A stretch of 64,000 nt of DNA from contig WPIO01000135.1 in NCBI GenBank assembly GCA_009760855.2, positions 312,001-376,000 on the forward strand. The letters run 5' to 3'. Every line of letters starts with the position of its first letter. The first letter of the stretch is position 1. The translations under genes and the position numbers were made by a program. This document shows, piece by piece, positions 1 through 11,171 of the stretch. The notes under the pieces are model-generated. The model worked only from the letters and a program-made list of their open reading frames with translations, searched no databases and was not told the origin of the DNA. Source of the DNA: Cristatella mucedo. Taxonomy: Eukaryota > Bryozoa > Phylactolaemata > Cristatellidae.

Positions 1-56
1 AGGAGTGAGGAGGTCGGATGATCGGTAGGCTGGTACGAGGAAGTATAGCCCATAGA

Positions 57-340
57 TAGAGTCTTTATATAATACTGATTATAAAAGATTTTTACAGTGC
101 CCTAAATGAACGAAATCTCTTTCTAGGCACTTTACATTTTTTAGAACTGAAGTTGATAAGCCAACCCACATGGAGCTAGTTAATCCCTAGTAGAAATCGT
201 TTGATGTAGCTATGTTGTTGATGATAAACAAGACGAGCTGCTGAGTTTTGCACCTGCTACAACGAACGATTAAGGGCACTGGCCGATTGTCTTGAATTAA
301 GGGAATTACAGTAGTCTAGTTGCATTGTCACAAAGCCTAA
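57..340 (-). mobile_element. Degenerate LINE B 3' fragment
   Basis: Read on the minus strand, 57-160 resembles the LINE B 3' end: the complement of the paired motif 'agcgcc...ggcgct' with an aatctctttctaggcactttaca core. At 236-340 the text 'ctgctgagttttgcacctgct' is the reverse complement of the conserved LINE segment encoding QNSAA. No open frame remains. The fragment is strongly diverged. Confidence 0.5.
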
Positions 341-814
341 ACTAGTTTGGCTGACGTCAAATAAAGTAGTGCAAGGCACTATTTGGAAAACCAGATTTAA
401 CATACTGCTCTAAGCAATAGCTTTGCAACTAAATGAATAGTTATGACCTTGATGAATGCTGGTTTTAGCATTTACTTTCTTTTACTAATCCTGCACTAGA
501 AGCATTTTGTGCTGATGGAAATCATTGGTAACAGCCATAGTTATAGCTAAAGCACCCAGTGTGATGCAAGACATTACTCTTATGATAGTATCACCTCAAG
601 AGGGCAACTGCAACCAGCTGACCAACTGCCGGGTGATATAGTTGGCTTGATTTGGTTATGAGGTACTTTGTACGAGGAATGGATGCGCTGTTGTCATGGA
701 TTAGTTGCCATTAGTGGGCAATAATGCTTTTGGATTAATATTTCGAAGTTAAAGTGTGTTATTAGGACGGCCATCGCTCAATGATTGTGGCTTGCTGAGT
801 GTTCTACTTGTTAG

Positions 815-935
815 CCGATTTAACAGCATTTTGTACAGCTGCAGAAGAGCCTTAACGGCTGTCACCACCGCTTACAGTTGGCAGTAAAGGATTTCCTGCT
901 GCAGGATTTGAACCCACGACCTTGGTCGATCTTAT
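815..935 (-). mobile_element. SINE A copy, 5' truncated
   Basis: The copy carries the reverse complement of the SINE A body: tail near 'agccgatttaacagc', then the gaagagcc...ggctgtcaccaccgcttac core. It ends in the tRNA-like B box read as 'gatttgaacccacgacc'. The A box half is missing. Other copies in the window give the consensus. Confidence 0.7.
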
Positions 936-1200
936 TGTAAACATATTTACGCATTGTACTGTGACTATCTCAATATATAGTGAATTCTAATAAAAGAAAC
1001 AATAAAATTATAAGTACAATTAAATAAATAAATTTCTCTTATTTTCTATGTTTTGTCCCACGGAATGACTAATGCCAGTGCAATGCAAGCAAGCAGTCAC
1101 AGCTTACCGAGCTTCGCCTGAATTAGATGGCTGCCATCAATTTCCGACTTTCCCACCGTGCTTTGACCAAAGCAGTTTCCCATGTTTTTTTCGTGTTCAG

Positions 1201-1278
1201 GAGATCAAGGAACAAGCTGAACGGGAGGCTGAAGCAAAGCGCCAAAGAGATACTTTTGATGCTCAGGCTGTGCTGCAG
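1201..1278 (+). CDS. Exon of coiled-coil, dynein-stalk-like protein (internal exon 1 of 5 seen)
   Basis: A 78-base exon lies between an acceptor (tttttttcgtgttcag) and a donor (CTGCAG|GTACAAG). It is phase 0 at both ends and encodes 26 residues, EIKEQAEREAEAKRQRDTF and on to VLQ, an acidic/basic alternating coiled coil. Its continuation is the equally charged exon at 2268, which begins in the same phase. Upstream exons are presumed to lie before the window. I saw no convincing start codon. The partner exons and the domain call are described at 5984 and 6659. The exon is accepted because splice signals, phase and coiled-coil character all agree, although it is short. Confidence 0.6.
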
Positions 1279-1389
1279 GTACAAGTGGAGTTGACCTTCG
1301 AAGGATACTTCTGTCGTCAGCTAAAATATTTTTGGTTTTACCCTTGTGCTACATAGCTTTTGCTGTACTTGCATGTACATATGCTTGGA

Positions 1390-1585
<196 letters not shown>

Positions 1586-2054
1586 TTTCTCTGTGCTTAA
1601 ACTGCTTTTGATTGTAGTGCTCGCTTAATCCATCTTCCACTCAAAATTGATTGCACTTGGTGGTTTTTGATTATCATCGGTTGTTTACCTGTCTTACTTT
1701 TGGTCTTTGTTCTTATGAAGTTTAATTTTCACCTGCATTTTGCCATTAGCATTTATTTGCAAGCTGGCTTTCTTCCCATAGGTCAGAACCGACTAGCGAA
1801 TAAGGAATGACTTTCGTTTTAGGGTGGTACAGAAATTATTTTGAAATTATGCCAATTTTCAATCAGTTTTCAATTCTATTTTATATTACGACTATTTGAG
1901 TCCACTTTGTCATTTGCATTTATATATGCAAATTTTACTTGCTTTCTTTCGATGGGTCAGCAGCGGCTTGTGAATCAGCAGCAACTTCTATTTGCGGGCC
2001 GTAACATAGCGACATGGATAAATGCTGTAGGTTCCTGTGCATATACAGTACAGG

Positions 2055-2058
<4 letters not shown>

Positions 2059-2129
<71 letters not shown>

Positions 2130-2142
2130 GGATAGAGAGAGA
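2059..2142. repeat. (GA)n microsatellite
   Basis: A pure GA run of about 65 bases is followed by degenerate GATA/GA. It is intronic, between the first two recognised exons. Confidence 0.97.
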
Positions 2143-2267
2143 TAAAAAGAAAAAGCAAAGTAGATATTTCATGGAGACTGACATGGCCAAATATTACACT
2201 GAGCTTAATTTCAATGAGGCCGTGCGATATGCTTATCAAGCGTGCATGCATGCATGGAATTTTTCAG

Positions 2268-2400
2268 GCAGCTGAAACTGCTCAAGCTGAGGCCGAAGAG
2301 GCCATGCGGAAAGCGCAGGAGCTGCAGGCGCGTGCAGCCAACGCGGAGGCCAAGCTGGCAGCAGAGTTAGCCGAGAAGGAGGCGCAGCGAAAACTGAACG
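2268..2400 (+). CDS. Exon 2 of coiled-coil, dynein-stalk-like protein
   Basis: A 133-base exon follows an acceptor at tggaatttttcag and ends at a donor GAACG|GTATGT. It enters in phase 0, matching the previous exon, and leaves in phase 1. It encodes 44 residues, starting AAETAQAEAEEAMRKAQEL and ending KLN. The composition is almost wholly Ala/Glu/Lys/Gln with heptad-like spacing, so a long coiled coil is expected. GC content is much higher than in the flanking introns, as expected for a selected exon in AT-richer surroundings. The split codon at the 3' end is completed by the exon at 4166 to give Glu. Confidence 0.75.
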
Positions 2401-2422
2401 GTATGTAGTATGGAGGGCTGTG

Positions 2423-2438
2423 CTCTCTCTCTCTCTTT

Positions 2439-2511
<73 letters not shown>
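2423..2511. repeat. (CT)n microsatellite
   Basis: CT repeats with a short poly-C interruption, starting about 20 bases after the splice donor at 2401. Its nearness to the donor could affect the intron structure. Confidence 0.97.
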
Positions 2512-2513
<2 letters not shown>

Positions 2514-2994
2514 CTTAGGCTGCATTAGCGACCCCGGCCAGAACCTGACCGAAAGACAAAGACTCTCTGTAGAGAGGGAGAGAGTCTTGCTAGTAAGATA
2601 AAGAGAGACATGGACCGATGAATAATGGATGGACGAATAGATGGACGACAGACAGAAAGAACGACAGATGACCAGGCAGGCAGATGTACAGACGGCAGAC
2701 AGGTAGATCGACAAATAAAGAGAGATTGGAGTGAGCAGTAGTGGAGTTGTTACGGTGGACAAAGAGCTGGGCGAGAGTATTGACAGGAGGAAGGCAGAGA
2801 AAGACTGGATGAGTTGGGGTACACAGATAATGTAGGTGTGCAGACGGTTATATTTAACTTTCCAGGCAGACACGGGATTGTAATGTAATTCAAGTCATCT
2901 TGAAGTTCGCAGCCCTCGGATTGGAATTTCTTTAATGCGTGCCGGAAATTGATGGTGACTGGCAAGTCATTAAAATGTCGATGGACAGATGAAT

Positions 2995-2996
<2 letters not shown>

Positions 2997-3052
<56 letters not shown>
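2997..3052. repeat. (GA)n microsatellite
   Basis: About 56 bases of GA within the same intron. Confidence 0.96.
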
Positions 3053-3055
<3 letters not shown>

Positions 3056-3059
3056 AATA

Positions 3060-4160
3060 GAGTAAGCATTGCTGCTGGGAAAAGGATGAGAAGAGAGAAG
3101 TAGGGAGGGAGAGGGAGTTTCAGGAAAGGAGTCTAGGAGAATGCAAGTTGTACCTGTGTCGACACATGGTATCTTCAAATTTTGCTTGTCATAACGTATT
3201 ACTTAGTAGGACTCTTGTCTCCGATTTTGGCAGTCGGTGGTCAACTTCCGAGAATGACACGTGAATTGTGCCTCCATTCTTTCCAGTGCCACGATATGCA
3301 TTTCAGGTGTATTGAGCTATAAAAATTAATACTTCCGGTTTAGCTGCTTACTTTTGCATTGTATTTAGAAGAGCAGGAGTGGTACTCCTTTAAATACTTA
3401 ATTTTAATCAGCAAGTTAACGTCAAAGATTAGCCTACAATTTCTTTTTAACATGATCTTGTTCACTTTTTCACTTTTGCCCATAGTTTTCTCATTTGGGT
3501 CTCCTTAGAGTAGTCAAGAGATATTATAATCGCTTGTGTGCTATATGTTTGTAATCAGATTAATGTGAAATATTATTTACTTTCAATTCACATTGAGCAG
3601 TAGGACTGTCTTCACGGACATTTTATTGGAATTACATGCTGTAGATTAAAGTTGGCTTTTTGTCACTGCTATGAATGGGTGTAGCTATTTCTAGTAAGGC
3701 CTCTGACAGATCCTCAGTTATTGGAAGGAGACAGTTTCACTCAATTTACCTCTGCTCTTCATCTGTGAAATTATTAAACACTGAGTATTCGTAGAAGTCT
3801 TGGTGGTCTGAATACTTCGCACTGTTATAAACTGCCTCGTTTACTTATTTAATATCACTTTGCATTCAATTCAATTGCATGTTTTACTTCTAAACTTTAC
3901 GTCATTTTTTCTAAACTTGATTAAATATTTGATAGTGTCACGAGCCCCACTCTCAAGATCTTCTTAGGCTGCATGTGGACTTCATACTCCATGGTACCGA
4001 TTGAACGACCTGTCCGTCCTTTCTTGAATTTTGTAAGCTAGCTGTGCAAGTATGCATGGTCTCAGCATGACCATGCGAACGTTCATGTTTCTGCAGGTAG
4101 TATACATGTGCTTTTTTCCTTTTTTGCACGGCACCGTCGCGCTAATCTAGTTGTAACATT
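3060..4160. other. Intron sequence without recognised features
   Basis: An AT-rich stretch between exons 2 and 3 of the stalk-like gene. I see no LINE or SINE landmarks, no additional exon with splice signals and no tandem repeat here. Confidence 0.6.
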
Positions 4161-4165
4161 CACAG

Positions 4166-4333
4166 AGATGAAGGAACTGACTATTCGAACAAATGTCAAG
4201 ATCGGTATTCGGGAGCAGAAACGCCGAATACTTCAGCCAGCCTATAATGATTTCAAGAAGGCAAAGCTGCAGGACCACGACGGCGATCTGCCTAGAGCTG
4301 AGTATGTCCTTAAGCTGCTGGATCACAAAGAAG
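4166..4333 (+). CDS. Exon 3 of coiled-coil, dynein-stalk-like protein
   Basis: A 168-base exon follows an acceptor at gtaacattcacag and ends at a donor AAAGAAG|GTAACG. The phase-1 overhang from exon 2 (G) plus AG gives Glu, then MKELTIRTNVKIG and on through KRRILQPAYNDFKKAKL to YVLKLLDHKE. It leaves in phase 1. The segment ends the charged coiled coil and begins a helical region rich in Lys and Leu. The internal ATG at 4168 is a methionine codon within the protein and not a likely start. No family signature is visible in this piece alone. Confidence 0.7.
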
Positions 4334-4556
4334 GTAACGTTTCTCTCGCTCTTCGGCTGTAAGGCATTCCTCTCTTACCTATGCCTCTTCATGACTGCTG
4401 ATTGGTTGCTAGCTCAGAAACTTCACACTCAAAAGCAACCAGGAACTCCCTTTAGGCTTAGTTCAAATCCCTTGCTGACACAGTCATCTGATAATGATCT
4501 GCAATTCAAAGATTTGGTACCAAATTCAATAGAACTGGGCTTTCTTAGCATCACAG

Positions 4557-4740
<184 letters not shown>

Positions 4741-4971
4741 GCACGCATATATAGGCGGGCCATCTGCAAGTTAGAGCCATGGCTTTCCCCGAGAACCGCA
4801 GGGCGATAGGGAGCTACAGCAGGTGGCCAAGCACTCTTCGTGCACGTCACTTTGTTGTTATTTGGGCAGCAGGTGCCTGTAAGTGCTCCAAGCAGTTGTT
4901 TCAAGCACGACGACCAAGCACATTTCAGCCTTTATTATTTTCTGGTGCTTTACGGAGGAATGCATTGCTTA

Positions 4972-5143
4972 AGAGCCGTGATGGCACACTAGTTAAGGCG
5001 GTTGCTTTTCACGACTTCAGTCCCGAGGTCGTGGGTTCGAATCCTGCAGTAGCGATCCTTAATTGCCTCTGCAAGCCGTGGTGATAGCCGTAGAAGCTCT
5101 TCCGTCGCTATGCAAAAGAGGCTGTTAAATCAGCTAGTATATT
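4972..5143 (+). mobile_element. SINE A, near full length
   Basis: A tRNA-derived head with an A-box-like stretch (tggcacactagttaaggcgg) and a canonical B box (ggttcgaatcc at about 5035). Next comes the unique body gtgatagccgtagaagctcttccgtcgctat and the family tail ggctgttaaatcagctagta followed by T. Seven or more other copies in the window share this layout. Confidence 0.85.
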
Positions 5144-5692
5144 TTTTTAATCGCGAATGCCAGAGATTGCTACTCCTGGGGGAGGACCGAAGTAAGTACC
5201 GAATTCCGGGATCTGAATGATTCAGTGGGTTAGCCAATAATCGTGAAGCCTCGACTACCTGGCAATTTACATCTGCACCCCACGGGGTGAGCTTCGAAGG
5301 AGAAGCTTGCTCCAAGACAGGAGCCTCTCGGCCTCTACCGACTATGCCCTTGCTAGCCACCTGCTGGTGGGTGCTGGATGAGCAAGTGTTGAGATGCAAA
5401 GCAAGAAACCACTGTGATCCTACCGATGGAGCCTTCTTTTTTCAAATACATTACCCGGCACTCGGAGTCTTCTCTGAGTTGTATCCCTCCCTGGCGACCT
5501 ATCATTGTTTTGTCTTGCTGCTGTTGCCGGCTGGAACAGCTAGGGCTCTAGTTGCACCTTTCGAAACCGCGTGCCCTTGCACGACTAGGCTTCGGAGGAG
5601 CTTCGGGCCAGGGTGCCGCCCCCACGCCTCACTGGCCTCCAGCCTTGGTTTTTTTGGCAGGTGCAGGTTTGAAGAAGCTGTCTAAAGTGCTC

Positions 5693-5832
5693 TACCGATG
5701 CCCTGGTTTTGCACTGAATTAAGGTGCTCACGTTTAACGACCGAGGTCGCGGGTTCGAGCCCTGTGGCATGTGTAAAGCGCCTGGATAGAGATTAGTCTC
5801 TCTTAGGGAACTTTCAAATGTATTATTATTCT
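5693..5832 (+). mobile_element. SINE B, near full length
   Basis: A tRNA-like head (ttaaggtgctcacg, then a B box at gggttcgagccct near 5751) is followed by aagcgcctggatagagatta and attattatt. The last part matches the 3' end of LINE B. The copy lies in the intron upstream of the 5984 exon. Confidence 0.8.
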
Positions 5833-5983
5833 TAAATAGTATTGCTATCACCAGTGACTGGACCCAGCCTCTGGGGAGGGCAGGCTATGAAGCTGGCAGC
5901 ACTGGCGCCAGCGGCTTGGGCCGCCACGGGTCCCGGAATGAGCCGATCGATGGCGGTGTCACGTGTGCAGCTTCTGCTTGCAG

Positions 5984-6264
5984 CTCTGCTGAGGGCGATG
6001 GACAACCGGAGCATCCCGGAGATAGAGTCGGCGATGGCGGCGGTGAAGAAGAGCAACCTGCAGGCCGACCTAGCCAGTGAAATGACGCAAGCCAACGAGC
6101 TGCTATTCCGTCTCCGGCGGCTCGAGCGCATCCGTGCCGAGATACTCGAGCTGAAGCAATCCACTGTGGCCGAGATACGCAGCTATCAGAACCCGCCACC
6201 CATCGTGCACGCCGTCATGACAGCCACATTCCTCATTCTTGGTCACAAGGAGAAAGTAACCAAG
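5984..6264 (+). CDS. Exon 4: dynein-stalk-like segment with SYQNPPPIV motif
   Basis: A 281-base exon follows an acceptor at cagcttctgcttgcag. Its first two bases complete an Ala codon with the phase-1 overhang of exon 3. It encodes LLRAMDNRSIPEIESAM and a long helix rich in Glu, Leu and Arg, then VAEIRSYQNPPPIVHAVM and a hydrophobic FLILGHKEK. The 'helix, then (K/R)SxxxPPxxVxxVMxAxxxLLG' arrangement is what dynein heavy chains show where the first stalk helix meets the microtubule-binding domain. The preferred donor is AAG|GTCGGC at 6265. A second in-frame donor, AAA|GTAACC at 6256, would remove three residues, and sequence alone does not choose between them. Confidence 0.78.
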
Positions 6265-6397
6265 GTCGGCCGATAGCGCAGCTGCATCTCGTGCTAGCAA
6301 TACAGGCCAGCTTTCAGCTATGCTGGCCTGCCATCAGGCTAGCTGAACTGCCGGGACTCAGGTTGACAGAAGCAGCTGTTAGAATCATCCATACATG

Positions 6398-6587
6398 CAT
6401 CTGTGTCTCTCTGTCTCTCTCAACCTCTGTCTCTCTACCTCTGTCTTTTTGTCTGTCTGTCTGTCTGTTCCTCTGTCGGTCGGTCTGTGTGTCTGCTCCT
6501 CTGTCTGTCTGTCCCTCTGTCTGTCTGTTTGTCTCTCCCTTCTCTCTCTCTCTCTCTCTCTCCCTCTCTCTCCCTCTCTCTCTGCAG
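6398..6587. repeat. CT/CTGT-rich microsatellite
   Basis: Mixed (CT)n and (CTGT)n of about 190 bases directly upstream of the exon at 6659. It also supplies an extended polypyrimidine stretch. Confidence 0.9.
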
Positions 6588-6658
6588 CATTGACAGCACC
6601 GGTCGTTTGGCAGCAGTTTGCTATAAATCAATTCTGGGGACGTTCTTCATGCCTGCAG

Positions 6659-6853
6659 GAGTGGAAGACAGTGCAAGCTCTGGTGGGAAAGACGGGAAAG
6701 GAAGGGCTCAAGCGGTGCTGCCTCGAGTGCGACCCTGCCCTGCTGGCTGCTGCCGACATGCGACCCCTTGACCGAGCCAAGGAGATCATGTCGGCCTACG
6801 AGCTGGACGATGTGCGCGACGTCTCGGCCGGCGCTGCCACCTTTTTTCTTTGG
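6659..6853 (+). CDS. Exon 5: dynein-stalk-like segment, continues WKTVQ
   Basis: A 195-base exon in phase 0 at both ends follows an acceptor at cttcatgcctgcag and ends at a donor TGG|GTAAGG. It encodes EWKTVQALVGK, a LKRCCLECDP segment, then helices ending VSAGAATFFLW. In dynein heavy chains the segment after the PP motif has the same order: a Trp-Lys start, a 'xxLxxFD' stretch, two helices, and 'SxAAxxLxxW' leading into 'VRAM' of the returning stalk helix. A following exon should therefore begin with a VxAM-like sequence. I could not find one downstream, so the gene is incomplete here or was cut by repeat insertion. The protein could be a true axonemal dynein heavy chain or a shorter protein that borrows the stalk. 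The Ala/Glu coiled coil upstream favours the second. Confidence 0.78.
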
Positions 6854-6859
6854 GTAAGG

Positions 6860-8020
6860 CAAGGCAGAGTAAAGGAATTTGGCTCTGTCTATTCTATGTG
6901 CCAGCCAGCTGATCCTACTCACAGATATTACAAGAATTCCATTCAGCTTAGACGGTGCTCACCGATCCGGCTCTGTTGTTATGTCATGACTGCCACCACT
7001 TGGGCCTCCTGTTGTTGGGCTGAGTTAGGTTGCTGGCCTGGCAGCTACATTGACAGCTGGTGATTCGCCTCGTGGTGACGGTGGGTCGAAAAACAGAATA
7101 CCATTCTCTTTCATGTTGCTGACCTCGTTAGCCAGCGATGGGTGTACCCCAGCCCTCCTGTCATGTCCTGCTGCTCGATTCTGCCCCCTACGAGCAAGCC
7201 AGCACCTCAGTTGCAAGCTGCATACAGTACACCTGACTTAAGTAGGTTAGGCACATGGTACTCTCTCTCTCTCTACTCACACGGATTCATTGCAATTAAG
7301 CCATGCAGCAACACTATACAAGCAGGAAGTGGACGTCGGAGTGCACCGTGACGAAGCTGTACTTATAGCCCTGCTGCTGTCGCCTTGCAGCTGCATTCCT
7401 TGGCGATAGGCGACCGGCGTTGTTCTAGAAGCAGCCATCCAGCATGCTTCTGACTTTAGCCAAATTAGCCTTTGTTGCTCTGTACAGAAATGATGAATCA
7501 CACCCCCGAAACTGGACGGCTGAGGAGGTTACTTACTGGTAATCTGAGAGGTCTGTAACGAAAGAGCCTGCCGATATCCTACAAATAGCATGTTATATGT
7601 TGTTATATGTTGCTGGCCAGTGCAAAGATGACACAAGAATCTCTGTTGCTGTCGGCATCTATGAATCAAAAGCACTTGTTTCCCAAATATCATCGAGGCT
7701 GAAGCTAGTGGGCCAACGAGGGCCTACAATATTCGTTCGATAGTGTCTAGACTGTGCCCTTTGATACCTAGCTGTACTGTAATGGCGTGAACCCCCAGGT
7801 GCTTTCACATACGCACGGAATAGTAGTGTGTGTGTGCGCTTACGTGCATGCATTTAAGCTCTCGCAGTTACCACCTATTAAACAATGCCAGGCATTGCCA
7901 TTTCACCCTCTCGTGTCGGCTCAGCTGAATAAGAAAACTTAAAGCTTCAGTGCTTTTCTGTTCAGAAAGAAGCTTGGCAATCGAGTACAACTCGGCAGTT
8001 AGGCTCGTCGGTCGCGATGG
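6860..8020. other. No recognised feature
   Basis: The sequence after the last exon was searched for a continuation of the stalk-like gene (Val-x-Ala-Met after an acceptor) and for repeats. Short ORFs here are interrupted and unlike any family I know. Confidence 0.5.
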
Positions 8021-8024
8021 TCAT

Positions 8025-8990
8025 AACTATAAGAATAATCATTATTATTATAGGTCGTTTATATAGCATCCTCCGAGAACTTAATCTCTATCCAGGCACT
8101 TTACACCTTGCTGCAAGAGAATCAATATCCATGGGGTTTGCGACATGCACGATATTAAGCATGCAAAAGCAAAATAAATATCATGTGTACGCCATAATGC
8201 TAAAAAAATCATTGCAACGCAAATAGCCACCTGTTAGCAAGATCCATGACAACTAAGATGCACTAAACCATGACATGACAACTAAGATGCACTAAATCAT
8301 GCGCAAGTAAGGACGTGTAGCACTCTAGAATAACAGTAACAATTTCAGTACAGCTTAGGGAAAGCTGAGTAGAACAGATGGGTCTTGAGTTCAGACTTAA
8401 AAGATGTAAGGTCATCACAGATGGCGGCTGTAGCCAGATGATAGGTTCAGACTTTTGGTACATACTAGGTCAAGTCTCAAACCACTAAAGATTTCAATAT
8501 TGTGCGAGAGACGGCTAGATGGTTATATGCTGTGGAGTGGGTGGATCGAGAGCCCACTGGAGGCACAAAGAGGTCAGGTGGGTAAGCCAGACTGAGGATC
8601 TTGAAATTGGTTTAGCCCTTGATATGGATCCACTGGAGCTCAGAAGAACTGGTGTGACGTGGCAGCTATGCCTTCGACAACAGGTGTGCCGAGCTGCCGA
8701 GTTTTGCACTAGCTGTGGACGATTAAAGGTAATAGCCGGGAGTCCTGAAAAAAGGGATTGCTATAATCAAGCTGCAATATCACGAACACTTAAACTAGTT
8801 GGACAGTCGTACTCTTATCTAATAAGGCCCAGATTTTGGCAATTTCCCTTGACTAGAAGTAGGGCCGACCTGACCATTGAGGAAATGCGGGCATCTCACG
8901 ACAAGTATATGCCTAAATTACTGGTAAGTCGTCGAAGTGACGAGTAGACCAATATTAAGGGTTAGGTCTTCTAATTTTTGGCTGACACCA
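8025..8990 (-). mobile_element. LINE B relative, 3' half, degenerate
   Basis: On the minus strand the copy ends in (ATT) repeats at 8035-8050, followed inward by the hairpin-like core tccgagaacttaatctctatccaggcac. Further in, 8515-8709 reads QNSAARHTC...HSCHVTPVLL, matching the LINE B C-terminal motif QNSAARLVCRERHS(C/F)HITPLL. Frameshifts are present. A 24-base duplication (gacaactaagatgcactaaa) occurs at 8250-8300. Confidence 0.7.
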
Positions 8991-9239
8991 GACTTTGTCA
9001 TAACTATTAGATAAGTCTTAATCATTGCTATGCACAGGAAGTTAGTGGCCATCCACGTGTTAAGGTAGTCGATGCTGTCTGCAAGGAAAAAAATTGAGGC
9101 AAATGCTGAGCCAGGTTTTGAAGGATCACATGAGGAGTGATGGAGTAATGAACATGTGATTGGTGAATGCTTTTTTTTAAGTGCTCATACATACTGCACT
9201 TACAGATGTTGATCATAAAATGAGTTAATTTGTTGTTAA

Positions 9240-9840
9240 TTGTATTATTATCCTGTAGGTTTCACCTGCAAGTTTATTTATCACAGAATTTATTTATTAG
9301 CCCTGATGCATGATGATTTGTCTACCTGACAAATTTGCACAGCCCTCTTCCAAGGCAACCACATTGGACATTGTGGCGGAAAGGCGTAGGAGTGTTACAT
9401 AATGTGAGCAATCGATAACTATAAAAGTTTTCTAATCGTGTGTTTGTAAAATTGCTATAAATCAAGTATTTCAAACATGTTGTAAGGCTGATGTCTCACA
9501 TGCAAGAGAGGCTGCAACAAAAGAAGACAACATGGAATTGTTCTAAAGGCTATGTCAGTTGATGGCCAGCTATGACACAATTACCGTTATTCCCCCAACT
9601 TGATCTTGTGGCCAGGAGATTGATACATTTGAAATTTGCATATTTCAAAAATTAAAACAGGCATATTTGTTAAGTTTTTAGTTTACACTATGTCTGAAAA
9701 ACAAATGGACCAAAATAAAATGACTTTGTACCAAAGGCATGAAAAATGAACCCAGTAGATTTAGAAGTGGTTACTTTTAAAATAATTTCTTTTACACACT
9801 CTTAATTGCTCAGACGAATATGCCCCCTTAAATAGTCTCC
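9240..9840. other. No recognised feature
   Basis: AT-rich sequence without repeat-family landmarks, clear exons or tandem repeats. Confidence 0.5.
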
Positions 9841-9842
9841 CG

Positions 9843-10136
9843 TCATGCTCTCGGTGCACTGTCCTGGGTAGGGGGGGGGGCATTCAAAATCCAGTAAATT
9901 CTGTCAATTGCTCTGGTCTTCTCCTCTGAGTAAGCCCCCATTTTCTCTTGGAATGTATCAAGCCTAGCAACAAGGATATAGGCCTTGAAGAAGATGCTGC
10001 CGCCAAATATGCTGCAGTTCTTCACCATAGCCTCAGCCAACTCTTTCATAGTTTCCCACTTTGTGATTGCCGATGAAGCCTGCAACCACTGCCACGAACG
10101 GTTCCGGACTGCTTGCTCCATTCCAGTAAGCTTCAT
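9843..10136 (-). CDS. Unassigned minus-strand ORF, possible exon or gene remnant
   Basis: A 97-residue open frame reads MKLTGMEQAVRNRSWQWLQ, then AITKWETMKELAEAMVKNC, FFKAYILVARLDTFQEK and a Pro-run near the end beside a poly-G/C tract. The composition (aromatic, Lys, Glu, amphipathic helices) looks protein-like and unlike either LINE in the window. A second minus-strand piece near 10640-10780, after an acceptor-like cttgtag, reads LQRWNLLDERAEVANMRRQ, which may be another exon of the same gene. No family is recognised. It could be a decayed host gene or part of an unrecognised transposon. Confidence 0.3.
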   Translation of the reverse strand: MKLTGMEQAVRNRSWQWLQASSAITKWETMKELAEAMVKNCSIFGGSIFFKAYILVARLDTFQEKMGAYSEEKTRAIDRIYWILNAPPPTQDSAPRA

Positions 10137-10139
10137 GGG

Positions 10140-11165
10140 AACTCGATTGCTTTTAATAGTCTTCTTAATCTGCGGCCTCGTCTCGTAAAAACACCTGATT
10201 TGACCTTTGCTTCAGACTAGTTACAGAAGAAGTGTCGAAGGTGCCAGATGGCTGCCGACAACTTTTGTAGAGCTGCAACAAGTGCTTTGTAAGACCCAAT
10301 TTGATGAGCAGTTGTGACATCAGTACCTTCTGCGGCCCAGCTGTGGCCTGTGACCTACTGGACCACGGTAGTGGGCATGCATGAGGCGCCCTGATGTTGC
10401 AAAGGCAAAAGCAGCTGGGAAGCTAGTTATCTTGCCTAGAGATGCGTTAGGATTGCTGCCGTTGTGAAGTCTCTGGTGACCTCCTAGCCAAACATCATGC
10501 CTCAAGGCATGTAGTAAGTTGTGATGACTTTGTAGTCTCCTTTGAGGAGCAGTGTGTGGGTCTAGGGACGAGACCCACTCGGCATAGCTCCGAGGCTCCT
10601 GGTTGAGCTATCGGTGAAGAGGCGTCACTCATTGTGGTTACAAGCAACTGTCATTGCCTCAAATAGGCTGATCACAGTGTGGCAGAAGCAGAGAGCCCAT
10701 CTGTACAGGCAAATAAGCTGGGTAAAGCTTGTAGCTGCCTCCTCATATTTGCAACTTCTGCTCGTTCATCCAGCAAGTTCCACCTCTGAAGCCTACAAGT
10801 TATGAGCTCAGGATAGGATTTGGTTTGACCAAGATGTCTGATCAAGTCTATAAGTCATTTTGGTTGACTTATAATGTATTATCTCCTTAGCTCGAGCTCT
10901 GAAATCGTCCTCTGCATCTACAGCTTCTTCCTTGATCTCTGAATTGCCGATTTCTTCTGAAGACGACTGGAGTCTCGTAGGGAAACACAATTTTAAGCAG
11001 CAATACTTTCTATCTTACCTTCCAGAGCTTTCTCGCAATACTTATGAGTAAAATTAAGTACTAGCCTTTGACCTGTACCCTGATATGCTGAAATACCCGT
11101 GTACGATGCACAATCTTAGGTGATGCTTTCTCGGGAGTACATATTTATCCATGTCGTGGTAAATT
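10140..11165. other. Mostly unassigned; possible minus-strand exon near 10.7 kb
   Basis: No repeat family is recognised. On the minus strand, about 10640-10780 gives a short hydrophilic reading frame after an AG acceptor, noted with the ORF at 9843. The rest holds scattered stops in all frames. Confidence 0.35.
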
Positions 11166-11171
11166 GACAAA

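Noticed and set aside
4972-5143. Possible tRNA genes at canonical B boxes (ggttcgaatcc)
   Set aside because: No acceptor or anticodon stems can be formed, and the same sequence recurs many times with a common non-tRNA body, so these are SINEs.
8519-8947. 142-codon plus-strand ORF as a host gene
   Set aside because: It is the antisense of the LINE B C-terminal region, whose motif QNSAAR is readable on the minus strand.
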